From Bimuria novae-zelandiae CBS 107.79 (lineage: Eukaryota; Ascomycota; Dothideomycetes; Pleosporales; Didymosphaeriaceae): a DNA stretch of 64,000 nucleotides. The position numbers were made by a program, and so were the translations under genes. A model generated the notes under the pieces. It was not told where the DNA came from and searched no databases. It saw nothing but the letters and a program-made list of their open reading frames with translations. The stretch spans positions 68,168-132,167 of the forward strand of contig ML976778.1 of the NCBI GenBank assembly GCA_010015655.1, read 5' to 3'. Shown in pieces: positions 24,981 to 35,806 of this stretch. The stretch's first letter is position 1, and each line of letters starts with the position of its first letter.

Positions 24981-25737
24981 ACGAGTTGGGCTTTATTAAT
25001 CAAACATGGATAATCTCAAGGGCAGCAAGTGAGCCGTAACGTTGTTGATTAATCTACCTATGGTAGTGTTTATCTACACGGTGGAGCGAGCAGACGCTAA
25101 CCCTCTATGGGGAAGGCGCGGAGACTCTAAGAACAGGACGTAGTAAAGGTACGGGCTGACAGATAACAAATATGAAATGGTTTGGCGGAACATCAGATCA
25201 CAAACTAAAGTAGTCAAACCACTTTGCAGTTAATATTAAATGATACTTTAATCTCGACTGAACAGTCAGAATGGCTTCCAGAAGATATATAACATAAATA
25301 ACAAGTGGTTAGGACGGTCTTCAGTTCAGTGTAAAACAAATTTGATTGACCTTTATTCCTTCACTGCAATTATACGAGGAATGCAACGTCCTACAAGCAA
25401 AGGTAGCTTTTGCAGTTTGCAGGCGAGGAGGAGTAGCTTCTTATGCCACCAAGCCTGACTCGTTAGAGGTTTCCAAGCGATAGACCGGTAAGGAACTTTT
25501 CAACTACCTTGCCCAAATCTCACTCATCAGTCTTCAACTCAAAAGCACCGGAAGGTGGTGCGCAACGCGTTTTCACCACGTAGAGCGTTCTTATGGTGGC
25601 CTAGTAAAAGGCCCTTAGCTTAATGCATCAGCCACTTCACCGCCTAAGCGCTATGAGTGGTACTCCCATAAAGGCCCCGGAGGCACTCCACTACTCTTCG
25701 CTTTCCCCAAAAGTCAGCTACGACATCAACACCAATC
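24981..25737. other. intergenic between RING-like copies 1 and 2
   Basis: The stretch is moderately AT-rich, with no open frame of interest. It presumably contains the promoter of the next gene. Confidence 0.45.
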
Positions 25738-26574
25738 ATGGCTGATTACCCGACTCGTGAAGACTTCGCCTGGAACGGCATGCAACAGCTCTCAGAACTA
25801 CCCAAGGACGTCCACTGTGAATGCCCTCTCTGTAAAACAGATCTCGTCTCGAAGGCAGCGGCGGACAACGAGGACTCCGCACAAGATGGTAAGTTCACGC
25901 CCAATGATCCACTATTAGCCAACGCTTCTAACACAGTGCTTTCAGAGTCTTCTCAGAAGGAAGAAGATAGCCGATTCATCCAAGTCCGTCCTTGTAGTCA
26001 TATCTATTATACCACATGCCTACGCATGTGGCTCCTCAACCCCATGAATAAGACGTTTCCCATGCGCCTTCGAGTCTTGTTCGAGGCTTCGTACGGATCG
26101 GAAGCTGCCAACAAGATTGCGTGGCAGAAGAACCAGATCGATAAATTGGTCGGGGTGATCGACCTGCACAAGAACGTGGATGAGCTCAGGGTGCAGCAGA
26201 TCACGGGTTTGAAAGAAGCGATCACCAAGAGCAATGAAATCGAGGGGCAGACAAGAGAGATATTAGCTTATTCCGATACGATCATCAGCAACTATGAGAA
26301 GTTCGGCAAGGAGGCGGATGCATCAATAGCTGGTCTCAAAGAGAAGATCACTACTCTGGAGGCGGATTATGAGGGCTGTGTCGAGCATCTCGCAGATTGG
26401 GCTTTCGAATTCCCGATGCTGTGCATGGTAGCAGTCAGAGTGGTGGCTACTCTCTGCGCTTGGTGTGAGAGAGACTTAGGGGGCATCAATTCATTTGGCG
26501 GATTGGCTTTCAACATGCAGATTGGTCTGAAAGTCATCATTGAAGGGAGAGTTTTCAAGATGGTCAAGGATTGA
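25738..26574 (+). CDS. RING-like coiled-coil protein with incomplete zinc ligands, copy 2
   Basis: An uninterrupted frame of 278 codons begins MADYPTREDFAWNGMQQL. A 57-bp in-frame intron (25889-25945, gtaagt...ctaacacag...ttcag) is likely and would give 259 residues. The N-terminal half shows CECPLC, then CSHIYYTTCLRMWL, the Cys/His spacing of a RING-H2. The last pair expected as C-x2-C is TFPMRLR, so two zinc ligands are missing, as in copy 1. From about residue 130 a long helical, probably coiled-coil region (DKLVGVIDLHKNVDEL onward) is followed by a Cys-rich hydrophobic C-terminus. RING proteins are usually ubiquitin ligases; with the site incomplete, ligase activity is doubtful. Confidence 0.65.
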   Translation: MADYPTREDFAWNGMQQLSELPKDVHCECPLCKTDLVSKAAADNEDSAQDGKFTPNDPLLANASNTVLSESSQKEEDSRFIQVRPCSHIYYTTCLRMWLLNPMNKTFPMRLRVLFEASYGSEAANKIAWQKNQIDKLVGVIDLHKNVDELRVQQITGLKEAITKSNEIEGQTREILAYSDTIISNYEKFGKEADASIAGLKEKITTLEADYEGCVEHLADWAFEFPMLCMVAVRVVATLCAWCERDLGGINSFGGLAFNMQIGLKVIIEGRVFKMVKD

Positions 26575-26884
26575 CGGAGAGGGTCACGGAGAATCTGTTG
26601 AATTTTCACGGGCTATGTTGACGCGGGAATGTTTCACGATACCCAATTTGGAGCGTTTTCGTTCATGATGAGGAGTTGTAGAGCAGTCAGACCAACAATT
26701 CATTTGTCCCCGGTAATTATGATTTCATGCATCGAACAGCGTCGTGACTTATTCATACCTAGCCGTGACAGGTGCCTGCGATTATATACCTTTATTTAGG
26801 GCAACATATAGCTCTCCTGCGCTTCTCCCCTATTCGCACCAACTAATTCAACCACTGAATTATAGAAAACCTCCTTAGTTACTC
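26575..26884. other. intergenic between RING-like copies 2 and 3
   Basis: A 310-bp spacer with a TATATA-like patch near 26785 and no coding frame of interest. Confidence 0.45.
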
Positions 26885-27415
26885 ATGGAGGCTACAATAG
26901 CACCCAATGAACAGCCCACACCTCTATCATACGCAGATTTCAGAATACGGGGACTGGAAACCATTTCCGAAAACTCCCTCCTCGCTGAAGACAACTGCCC
27001 CATCTGCTTGGAAGAACTACGCAGATCAGCAAGCGGAGGATATAAATACGTATGCCGTATCAAGTTTTGCGGCCACATTTTCCACCATCGCTGTCTGCTG
27101 CGAAGTGTGCAACTCGATAACAGATGCCCCATGTGCCGTCGTCAACTGTTCGTAGTTTCCTTCGTTCAAGCCAGAGTTCATATGATGCTGCTAGAAGACG
27201 CGCTGGATCAGCTGTCAGACCTGCTGGAAGAGCTCGTAAATACTAGAATGGAGCTGTTGGCGGAAACAGGATGGACTCCGGAGCGGTTAGACGGCGCCAC
27301 TCGCCAGGTGATAGTTCTCATGGCTCGGGCCAGTCACGCAATTGCGGATATACAGAGGGAGTTCGATATAGGCGGAGACATCTTAACTGTGGATAGCGAT
27401 GATAGTATGCAGTAG
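26885..27415 (+). CDS. RING-H2 finger protein, copy 3 (intact)
   Basis: A single exon of 176 residues. The RING-H2 is complete: NCPICLEEL, a spacer, FCGHIFHHRCLLRS, then NRCPMCRRQLF. The remaining ~90 residues are helical and acidic, ending DSDDSMQ, without a membrane segment. This is the only member of the local group with all eight zinc ligands and so the best candidate for a working E3 ubiquitin ligase. The N-terminal block FRIRGLETIS resembles the start of copy 4 (LFILTGLECIP), showing that copies 3 and 4 are paralogues. Target and pathway are unknown. Confidence 0.75.
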   Translation: MEATIAPNEQPTPLSYADFRIRGLETISENSLLAEDNCPICLEELRRSASGGYKYVCRIKFCGHIFHHRCLLRSVQLDNRCPMCRRQLFVVSFVQARVHMMLLEDALDQLSDLLEELVNTRMELLAETGWTPERLDGATRQVIVLMARASHAIADIQREFDIGGDILTVDSDDSMQ

Positions 27416-27689
27416 GATGAGTCCTGACCGGCAAAATAACTCTGGAGCAACTGCAGCGACTTGACAACAATAATAAATCCTTCTGAATCTTTGGCACTTG
27501 ATTGAAAATAACCAAAAATTTAATTCAATCAAGCGACCCCGTTATCCTGCAATACTCACACACTCCCAGTGTCAAGCAAATAGTCGTGACATGCACCAAT
27601 CACAGTATACTAACCATTGCTACAATTTAATATATAACTACAAAATCCCGTTAGCCAATTACACCGACCCCCCTAAAATTACTACTGAA

Positions 27690-28259
27690 ATGGACTGCTA
27701 CCCACACCCTTCCATCCCCTCCCACGAGCTCTTCATCCTAACAGGCCTCGAATGCATACCTCCTAGCCCCTCCCCACTGAACTGTCCTATCTGCCTCGAA
27801 CCCTGCCCTGCCCCCACCGGCCCCCTAACAATCCATGTATTCAGCCCGCAGACCCTAATAATATACGCTCCCGTCACCTCGACATCCAACTCACAGAATC
27901 AGTTCGCACCACACGCTGCAGACACGCATTCCACGGCCTGTGCCTCCTGCAAAGTCTCCAGGTCGATAATAGATGTATAACCTGTCGTCGGCAGCTGCAC
28001 TCGGGGCACCTCACGACGGAGGTGCGGTTGCTGATGACTGCAGATGACTGCAGAAGTCGAGCCGCAGAAGGAGATTGTGAGGAAGATGCTCAGAGAATAT
28101 AGAAGGAGTTTGTTTGGGGAAGGAGGCGAAGCGATTCTGGCATGGGTGGAATATCATTTGTGCCATATACTTATGCGTATGGTGTACCGTAGTCGGAGTA
28201 GTGAGCTTAGGCGGCAGTTGCTTGGTTGGCAGAATTGGGTAGATGAAGTAGACGGATGA
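27690..28259 (+). pseudogene. RING-H2 gene copy 4, broken by two frame changes
   Basis: The first frame starts MDCYPHPSIPSHELFILTGL and contains the first zinc pair NCPICLEPC, but runs to a stop with the rest of the RING out of frame. The remainder, TRCRHAFHGLCLLQSLQVD then NRCITCRRQL, is found in the next frame from about 27910. That frame is in turn broken by a perfect 10-bp tandem duplication at 28033-28052; beyond it the tail (PQKEIVRKMLREYRRSLF...) is open again to a stop at 28257-28259. Each piece aligns in order with the intact copy 3. No splice pair was found that would join the first two parts. Confidence 0.7.
28033..28052 (+). repeat. perfect 10-bp tandem duplication (gatgactgca twice)
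   Basis: Two abutting identical 10-base units lie inside the coding region of RING copy 4. Ten is not a multiple of three, so the duplication shifts the frame; the reading frames on either side match the intact paralogue. Confidence 0.85.
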
Positions 28260-31200
28260 GTCTTAAAATTTGTATTTGTCCTTTCTTCGTGTTTACTTCT
28301 TACTGTCCCTGTCCTCACGAACGCGTTTCTGGTTGGCCTATAAGCCCAATAGGCCCCACATTTCTAGCCAGCAAGGGACTGGTCTGAGTGGCGTTTTAGG
28401 TATATAAACTAGTATGTATTCGCACTGGCTTGGTAAAAAACGTAGCAGTCAATCCAGAAAAACAATGTGCGAGACAAACCAGTAAAGGAACTAGCTATCA
28501 GACATTCTAAGAGCAATAAACTGGCACGGTTGAAGGTAACGTAATTAAGCTTGGTTGAGGAGGGTTTATATACTCGGCTGGCATGGTGGGCACGTATCAA
28601 GCCGACAGCAGAAGGGAATCATAAGGTAAGTGTCGCGAACTGAGCAAAAAACCACCCGTCTGTTTTCACAAAACCGCGACTCAACAGAATCTGCGTAAGT
28701 CGTCCTCCTGGTGAATTTTGGGTGGTGTTCGGCGGACTCCAGATGTCCGAAAAAATCTATTAATCGACAGTGCGAGGAAGGTACACATATTGACACTCAA
28801 CTGGACGACCATTAATTGGAACACATTAGTGACTGTATCAGTCCGCGACAGCTCGCCGTGCGAAGGGCCGTTTGGAAGCAGTTGCCTATTTCCGTTCTAA
28901 ATCTCTTGACCGGATAAAATACTGCTTAGTCAAATCCCAGTCAGTGTGCGGTCTTCGCGGTTTTGATTTTTTTTTTTTTTTCAGAAGAGAGCCTTGCAAA
29001 CTTCTAGTTCAGGGCTCTTCCTTTTAGGTTCCAATGCCCGGTTCGTGTGTTGGTTGACATCTCCAATATTTTCACAAATGCTCCGACGACATGATGATGG
29101 TCCTTTATTATTGCAAGAGGTAGCGACAGGGGTGTACATCATCGCTCTTACCGATAACAGAAGGAGGTGGATCCCGCCAAATAATGTCCAACATGGCCGT
29201 ATCCACACTGTATCCAAGGTGGAGACGTCAAAGCACGAAATTCTCATGTAAAAACCGCCGGTGCATTCACACTGAGGCTTTCTCCCATGGCTGATGACTG
29301 AGCAAGTAGGACCCGGCACGAAGTCTCCCGTTTATGACCGAACTAGTAGAACTGTTAAGGAAAATGAGTCTGTTAGAACTAGAGCTAGAGGTCGTTGTGG
29401 CCTTGTTCCAGAGAGATGGAACATGCTCCAACGGTGGCGGAGTCCCAGAAAAAATTTTCCTTGCTGATTGGTGTGACACGTTGAAATTCCTCGCGTAAAG
29501 TGGACCATTGCGTGGTCCTTTTGTGAAATATCATCCGATCGGGTTGTGCGTACCCTTGTTCAGGATGTGGATGGTGGTAGGAAGCGTGCACGTGCGTCAC
29601 ACGAAGCTCATCGCACCGTATGGTCCAAAAAAAAAGACTCTGCGACGAGGAGCGCCGTTGTGTCTTAGTCCTCCCGCGTTGTTAATCGCGGAAAAATCGA
29701 TGTATGTCGTTCATACTCGCATAGCAAATGCGTGCGCACGATCTGGCCATGATCCAGAATGCTCGCGGATGCGCGGAACCAGCTGGAGGCGCGAGTCTAC
29801 CGGGTTCCCACGAATCCTTCAGGTCCACAATCTCCGTGGACAAGACCTTTGGTTCGCACGTGGCCCGGCTCCCTGCTTGTCATCTGAAGGAATGACTTGC
29901 TCGTAATGAGCAAGGGTGGACGCGGAAAGCAGGCCGAAGACAGGCATTCGCCAACTGCTGGGAACTACGGGAAGCCCGAGGTCAGTCAGCGTGGTGCAGA
30001 ACGGATGCGTGCCGTCCATCGAGCGGTATATAACCACAGTTAACAAACCAGGACCCGGAATTCCCAGCTGTGCGACAGTAATAAAACCTTTGCATAGATG
30101 TTGAGATTGCCAAAGTGCGGGCGTGTGCTATTCTGCCACAGTCAACACAGCATCTGCACCTTGTACTTTGTAGGATAACATAGACAAGCGTGGAACGGAG
30201 TTCCGCGTGCGAGAGAGTATCCAGGGCGTAATGAGCCTATAGAACGGGTAATATAACACCCTGTAGATACGCACTGCAAGCCCTTTGGGAAATCAGGAGT
30301 CGTCAGATCTGGCCATAAATCATCTCTTAAGGCCTAAATCGGCGTGGCGAAGCCGCCATCGGCACCGTTTGACTTCAACCACGTTGCGACATTGTCGCAG
30401 CCGAAAGTCGCAATACGCATGGACCCTTGAAATAGCGGAGGTTGTATAGTTGTCAAGTCATGTGCCAAACGCACGTCTGTGTCACCCTTCGCCTAGAGCC
30501 TTGGACACTTCATCATGCATATGAATTTCGAGACACCTCTTTTGCAGGGTGTTTCACTCTCATGTCGAAGTGTGAACGCGCCGTCCTCCTGCGAGTGCCA
30601 ATTGTGGAACCGTTTAATCCAAGAGTTCGACGTGAACATGACTGGCTGTTTTCTTCGTGCTCGCCTTGTATTGTATGAGCGAACATGCATGTGTCATCCG
30701 AATCAAGAAGATCGTTCTTGTCACAAATCGCAATGTGCGACAGCGGATATACTGCTAGACCGAGTAGTCTCCTAGCGGACGCACGGTATGCAAGAAGACG
30801 AAGCGGAAGCAGAGTACAGTGATAATGTGTTTTCTGAGAGGACTGTATCGCTGAACACACTCACACCCCCGCTTGGGTTAGCCACGCGCTCCACATGACG
30901 ACCTGAACAGTGATAGCTCAGTAGAAAAGGTTGCCGTGGGTGGGCCAACGGTTGATGAGCGTCCAGGCTTTCCCTACATAGTCGTGGAGTGATGAGATAG
31001 TGGAAACGAGTTGATGCGATGCGTTAGTCAGGTCTGAAGATGCTTCGAAGTCAGATGAAACTCAAGGCATCGGCAGTGATCGACCTGACTTTGTGCACAC
31101 GCCCGAGACAAGCTACGGACAGCTTTTGGTGCAGATGTGATCGAGTACTGCAGATAACCGCTGATAGCATCCGTCGTGTCCACGGGTTCATGCTTTCGAG

Positions 31201-31835
31201 AATTGTACAATTGGTCAGCTTTGGCCATTGCCTGATATCTCAGCAACAAAGTCTCGCCAGAGAAGCGCTTGCGCTTGAAGGCACATGACTTGTTCGGATG
31301 TTCTTGCTTCTCCGATAAAATATAAAGCTTCGGGGTCGCGAAGGATTGCCGTGGGCGAGATGAGAGATTCTTGGCAGTTTCCACGGGCGTTCGAATTCAG
31401 CACGGGCCAAAACGAGGGGCGAGCCGATCCTGTGGTTGACACCGGGTAAATCGTGCTTGGTGCAACAATCGACACGCATGCTCCGACACTATTGGGCTCC
31501 GAAAAAAAATTCCGACCAACCGCAGAACGACGTTGTAGAAACAGATCACGTCACGCTTGGCCACCTCACGTTAGCATTGGTGTGCAGCGCGATACACACC
31601 AGAAGCAACGTGCATGGTACATACAAAGCCCTAGCTGTTGAGGCAAAACTAGCAGATATGCCCTACAGCCGAACATGGTTTGGGCAGTGAGCCCTGAGCA
31701 AGGAAGTGAGTGGATTGCGTATTCACAGCCTCTTCATATGCCGATAGCGGCGAAAATGATGTGCGGTTGTGTCGGACAATACTTCCAGGCGTAGAATCTT
31801 GCACCGTCTGACTGACTGTGATCCACGGCGCAACG
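28260..31835. other. gene-poor stretch
   Basis: In 3.6 kb I see no frame with a recognisable motif or convincing splice pattern. There is a run of 15 T at 28967-28981. Short open frames occur on both strands at about the density expected by chance for this composition. The stretch is not AT-rich and does not look RIP-mutated. Confidence 0.4.
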
Positions 31836-32306
31836 ATGTGGGATGCTCGCCAACAATGCAGCTGTGTGCTTGAGGACGAGCTTATGTGCAGATGCATGCA
31901 TGGGCGTGTTCGCTGTAGGACTTGCCAATGGGCCCACTCCTCGGTAGTTCACTGCTTGAATAAGTACCGACGCCATGTGCACTGGCGGGCTGCATGCATC
32001 AACTCCTGGACGAGGTTGCTGAGTAATAGGCTTCAAGAGCTCGAGGCAAGGCTCATCTCGTTTGGAGATGATTCCTGTTTGGTTGGATGGGAGACGCTTC
32101 TCGCGGCTGAAGACGAGGAATTGGCCGCACGCGTGACAGCGCACGGACGCATGCCTCCTGAAATTCCCTCGAGCTTGGGAGGACCCGACACGCTGGAGCC
32201 GGAGAAACTGGTGGAGGTAATTTTGGCGTCGAAGCATCGATCACTGGCAAACGGCGAACCGAAGCCAGATGCAGCGACGGCCCACGGTGCTGGACCCGCG
32301 CTATGA
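31836..32306 (+). CDS. hypothetical protein, weak
   Basis: A 156-codon frame begins MWDARQQCSCVLEDEL. The N-terminal third is rich in Cys, His and Trp (CRCMHGRVRCRTCQWAH); the rest looks like ordinary helical protein, for example RLQELEARLISFGDDS and EKLVEVILASKHRS. Its stop overlaps an ATG (ATGA at 32303) that starts MTRYVCPVCDRLPCAG in another frame, so a further exon is conceivable. No family is recognised. Protein-like amino-acid use is the only support. Confidence 0.3.
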   Translation: MWDARQQCSCVLEDELMCRCMHGRVRCRTCQWAHSSVVHCLNKYRRHVHWRAACINSWTRLLSNRLQELEARLISFGDDSCLVGWETLLAAEDEELAARVTAHGRMPPEIPSSLGGPDTLEPEKLVEVILASKHRSLANGEPKPDAATAHGAGPAL

Positions 32307-34192
32307 CGCGCTACGTCTGTCCGGTTTGCGATCGTCTCCCGTGTGCAGGTCAGTCAGTGAGTCACCGGGCTGAGGGAAGAGAACGCATCGAGAGAGATGT
32401 CCCAGGGTCCGCAACGCATCCGCACGCGTGTCGCGGTGCAGCCGTCAGGACACGTTCGGGAGCTGCTGCAGCTAGCGCGGCGCAGGATGGCGTTGTTGTC
32501 CCGTGACGAGTGCGGATGCGAATGCACCAGGAAAAAGGCAGAAAAAGGATTTGCGGGACGCAGAGAAGCGTGATGTGCAGCCTCCACGTGCGGCGGCACG
32601 GCCATTCACGGCGCGGGATGGGATTCGTAGATGGTGAAAGGCTCAGCACATGATCTCGCAGACCATGCGGCCAGGGTTGAGACGAGTGCCTCTGCGATGC
32701 AGCCACGATCGGATGCGGCACCGTGTCCGCACCGCGCAGGACTTTGTGCGGAGCGAGAGGCAGAAGAAAGAAGAGAGCCATTGCCCAGGTGTGAGGCACG
32801 GCATGGCACGGGAAGTAGTGTACTGTATCAGACGGGTCGAAGAGGAAAGAGCGCACACGTTGGGGAAGAAGTCACGATCCCCCCACCAATTGCGTGGGGA
32901 AGGCACGCGTCGACCCCTCACGCTCACCACCTGCAGTCTGAGCCGACTTGCACCACTCCTCTTTTCGTCCTCCTGCTACAGTACGCCTCCTCGACGCATC
33001 GCCAACTACCGCCGGCAAGTATTCTCCTTGATTTCAGACTCGCAAATGCTGCCATTTGTCACGGACGGGGAGACGTGGAGACGGCTGTGAATCCGGCTCT
33101 CGCGTCAGATCATGTATGTATGTATGTACTGTGCCCGCTATGGCGTGCAGACAGCGCTGGGCGGACCTTTTCTCTGGCGCGACAGGCCCCCCTTCTCGGC
33201 GGTGCAGCAAAGCAGCAGGAGGTCTGAATGCTGCCCGACGGGCGATCCCAAGTTCCAACAACACCTGGGCTGCTCCACCAGCACAGGGCCCACAGACGCG
33301 ACCAGGGCCTGCAAGCCACTCTGGCTAGGTGCCGAGACGGCCAATGACCGGCGCCATCACACTCGACTGCAGACCGCACGCTATCCCGTTGCACCATGCG
33401 CCAGCGTCGGTTTGGGCGCAGAAAAAGCCCGCAGCTGCCCACTCCCGCGTTCCGCGCAGGGGCATCGCTCCGTGCAGTAGCCTGTGTCCCGTGCAAGCGC
33501 GTCCTAGGGCTCCCCGGTCACCACCCTGCTGTCACTACTGCCGGGTCCGTCATGTACTTTTGTGCTTGCCTTCCTAGAGAGCTGGCCCAGACAGGGGGAT
33601 GCCCACCGTGCATCGTATTAGAGCAGCATGATTTGCTCGCACCCCAGACCTTACGCTGTATCCAGGCCCCAACTCACCGCAAATTCAATCCTTGAGCGGT
33701 GCGCCTTCCTACCATTACACCACCTGGCGGGACCTCTTGGATCCGGCTCGACATCTCTATTCACCACCATCCTCGCAACTTTTTCGTCACTCACCCGTCT
33801 GCATCTGAGCCTGCGTCTGTTGTTGGCTTCTGGACGCATAGCATGGCACTTGGCTTCGACCGCATTTGATACGCCTGTCTCATACCGACGTCACTTCCAT
33901 CCGAGTCGTTTTCAGATTGACTCCCTCGAAACTTCTAGTTAGAATCGTCCCAGTGTGTTGTCTGCATAGACGACACATTCAACCCATCAAACTGGCAACC
34001 CAAACCCTCCCCGCTATCCAACACCCCCACACTCATTACAGTCACTCATTTCAACGACCATTGACACCAGCCCACACACCCGAGAAGCATTATCTGGACC
34101 ATCCTGCGCTTCCTCCGAGGCTCGAGATACCCGAGCAAAACCGTCCATGGTGGGCCCTTGGTGACCAGAGGGGATCTGACGGACATCTTCCC
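32307..34192. other. intergenic and long upstream region of the bZIP gene
   Basis: GC-rich sequence with many overlapping open frames on all strands, as expected when stops are rare; none is supported. A short (ATGT)n run lies near 33116-33128. The last ~320 bp continue the frame of the bZIP protein without an ATG and are probably 5' UTR. Confidence 0.4.
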
Positions 34193-35806
34193 ATGTCGAG
34201 GCCAACAGGGGCAGGACACCAATTAACTTCAGGAGAAGATGTATCCCGTCGGCTAGGTCAGACAGATCCTCAGATGTCACCAACACATCTGCACCCGGCC
34301 GTCCAAGCGTTGCAGCGAGACGCACCTCGTGATGCGCCACCCAGTAGTTCGCTTTCACTACCCCCTCTTCGCCAAATGTCCAGTACACCGCCATTGACTG
34401 ATCGGAGGCCCGGAGGTTTATTGGGTATGCATTCGATCCTGAATCCGCAGGGAGACCTACTAGAGCAGGAGCGGAGGCGACGGCGAAGTGCTTCGCAAAT
34501 GGAGCTGCCCTCGCCAATCGAGAACCCGACACCACCCAATTTGCCGTCTATCAGCCGTCCGACAAGCGTTGATTCTACACAGGGCGACATGATGCCTGCC
34601 AGGCAGTTTCAGCCACCTCGACCCCCGCGAAGGGGTCCATTGTCGCCAACCGTTCATCGCACCCAAAGCCTCAGTGTCCTCAATCCTCCGACAGGAACAA
34701 TCGATGCTCATCAGTCCCCATTTCTGTCGCCCAGCGGACGACTTTCCGGCGGCGAATCGATGACTTCGCAATCAGCTTTACCTACACCTCCCGTTGTAGG
34801 TGCCAATCACCGGGTCACCTACTTTCCCACTGCTCCCACGCCGCCTCCAACCATGGTTCGCCACGAACTTCGTCAACCAAGCATGAGTTTTCCCCAATCT
34901 GGTAGTGCTAGCCCTGTTACGGGGTTCTCCCCTTATAGCCAGCCAGCATCAGTGGCATCGAGTCAATTGGAGGCTGCTAATCAACAGACTCATTACTTAT
35001 CGACTGCAGGTAACACGCCAATGCCAGAAACCCACCAAATTTCGATGGGCATGGATACAGATCGTGGTCGGATTTCCATGGGGCCAACTGGCCAGAGCAG
35101 CATCCAAATCATGACAATCAAAAGTCAGCAGGGACACCATGTACAGATTCCTGTCGATGTCCAAGCCGCTTCTAAGGTTGCTGACGAAAAGAGAAAGCGT
35201 AACGCGGGAGCCTCGGCACGATTTCGTGCTCGGCGAAAGGAGAAGGAGCGAGAGGCATCCATAAGCATTGCACGCTTAGAACAACAGTTGCGCGATGCTC
35301 TCGAAGACAGAGACTTTTACAGGAGCGAGCGAGACTATTTCCAACATATTGTTTACCAGCAGCCTGGTGCCGAGCGACATTATCAACGACTTTCCTCACC
35401 CCGACTCCGACGACCATCTGTAGCTCCCTCCAACGCTGCATCCTCCAACACAGGTGGTGGCTCCGCAGGTTCGCCTTATTCTGCTTACGACGACGACGAT
35501 CTGCAGTCGGAGAGGAATGTTCGTCGGCGAACTAGCACATATCATCCGCCTCTAGGACAGACAACCGCTCCTTTGAACGGCACAGGACCTCTGCCCTCGA
35601 ACTATCCGGCGCCTACGTTTCCTTCTGTCAACGCGCCTGCTTCGGGAATGTCGTCGCATCGACTGCAGCAGCAAGCACAACCCCTCCCAGAACACCAGCA
35701 GATTGCCGGTACGCGACCGCAGTTGCAGGATCCATTTGCTTCAGATCCTCGTTACGAGCACAGACACTGGGGACCGGCTCCTGGGCAGGTCCGTGACAGC
35801 CGATGA
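34193..35806 (+). CDS. bZIP transcription factor
   Basis: A single exon of 537 residues, started at the only in-frame ATG upstream of the conserved part. The first ~325 residues are Pro/Ser/Gln-rich and disordered. The basic region begins near residue 331: DEKRKRNAGASARFRARRKE, with the invariant N-x7-R spacing, followed by a leucine-zipper helix (ISIARLEQQLRDALEDRDFY) to about residue 390. The C-terminal ~150 residues are again disordered. The NAGASARFR signature is shared with the fungal GCN4/CYS-3-like group, but the target genes cannot be read from the sequence. It lies 26 kb from the sulfur genes, so linkage is not evidence for control of them. Confidence 0.88.
   Translation: MSRPTGAGHQLTSGEDVSRRLGQTDPQMSPTHLHPAVQALQRDAPRDAPPSSSLSLPPLRQMSSTPPLTDRRPGGLLGMHSILNPQGDLLEQERRRRRSASQMELPSPIENPTPPNLPSISRPTSVDSTQGDMMPARQFQPPRPPRRGPLSPTVHRTQSLSVLNPPTGTIDAHQSPFLSPSGRLSGGESMTSQSALPTPPVVGANHRVTYFPTAPTPPPTMVRHELRQPSMSFPQSGSASPVTGFSPYSQPASVASSQLEAANQQTHYLSTAGNTPMPETHQISMGMDTDRGRISMGPTGQSSIQIMTIKSQQGHHVQIPVDVQAASKVADEKRKRNAGASARFRARRKEKEREASISIARLEQQLRDALEDRDFYRSERDYFQHIVYQQPGAERHYQRLSSPRLRRPSVAPSNAASSNTGGGSAGSPYSAYDDDDLQSERNVRRRTSTYHPPLGQTTAPLNGTGPLPSNYPAPTFPSVNAPASGMSSHRLQQQAQPLPEHQQIAGTRPQLQDPFASDPRYEHRHWGPAPGQVRDSR

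Noticed and set aside
33655..33740. tRNA-like sequence on the minus strand (ggtggtgtaatggtaggaag, box-A-like)
   Set aside because: The D-arm does not pair properly and no T-arm with a TTC-type loop is found at the right distance; an acceptor-like CCAGG/CCTGG pairing alone is not enough.
34193..35806. bZIP factor as the sulfur regulator CYS-3/MetR acting on MET16/MET3
   Set aside because: The basic region only broadly resembles that group and the gene is 26 kb away; nothing in the sequence ties it to sulfur control.
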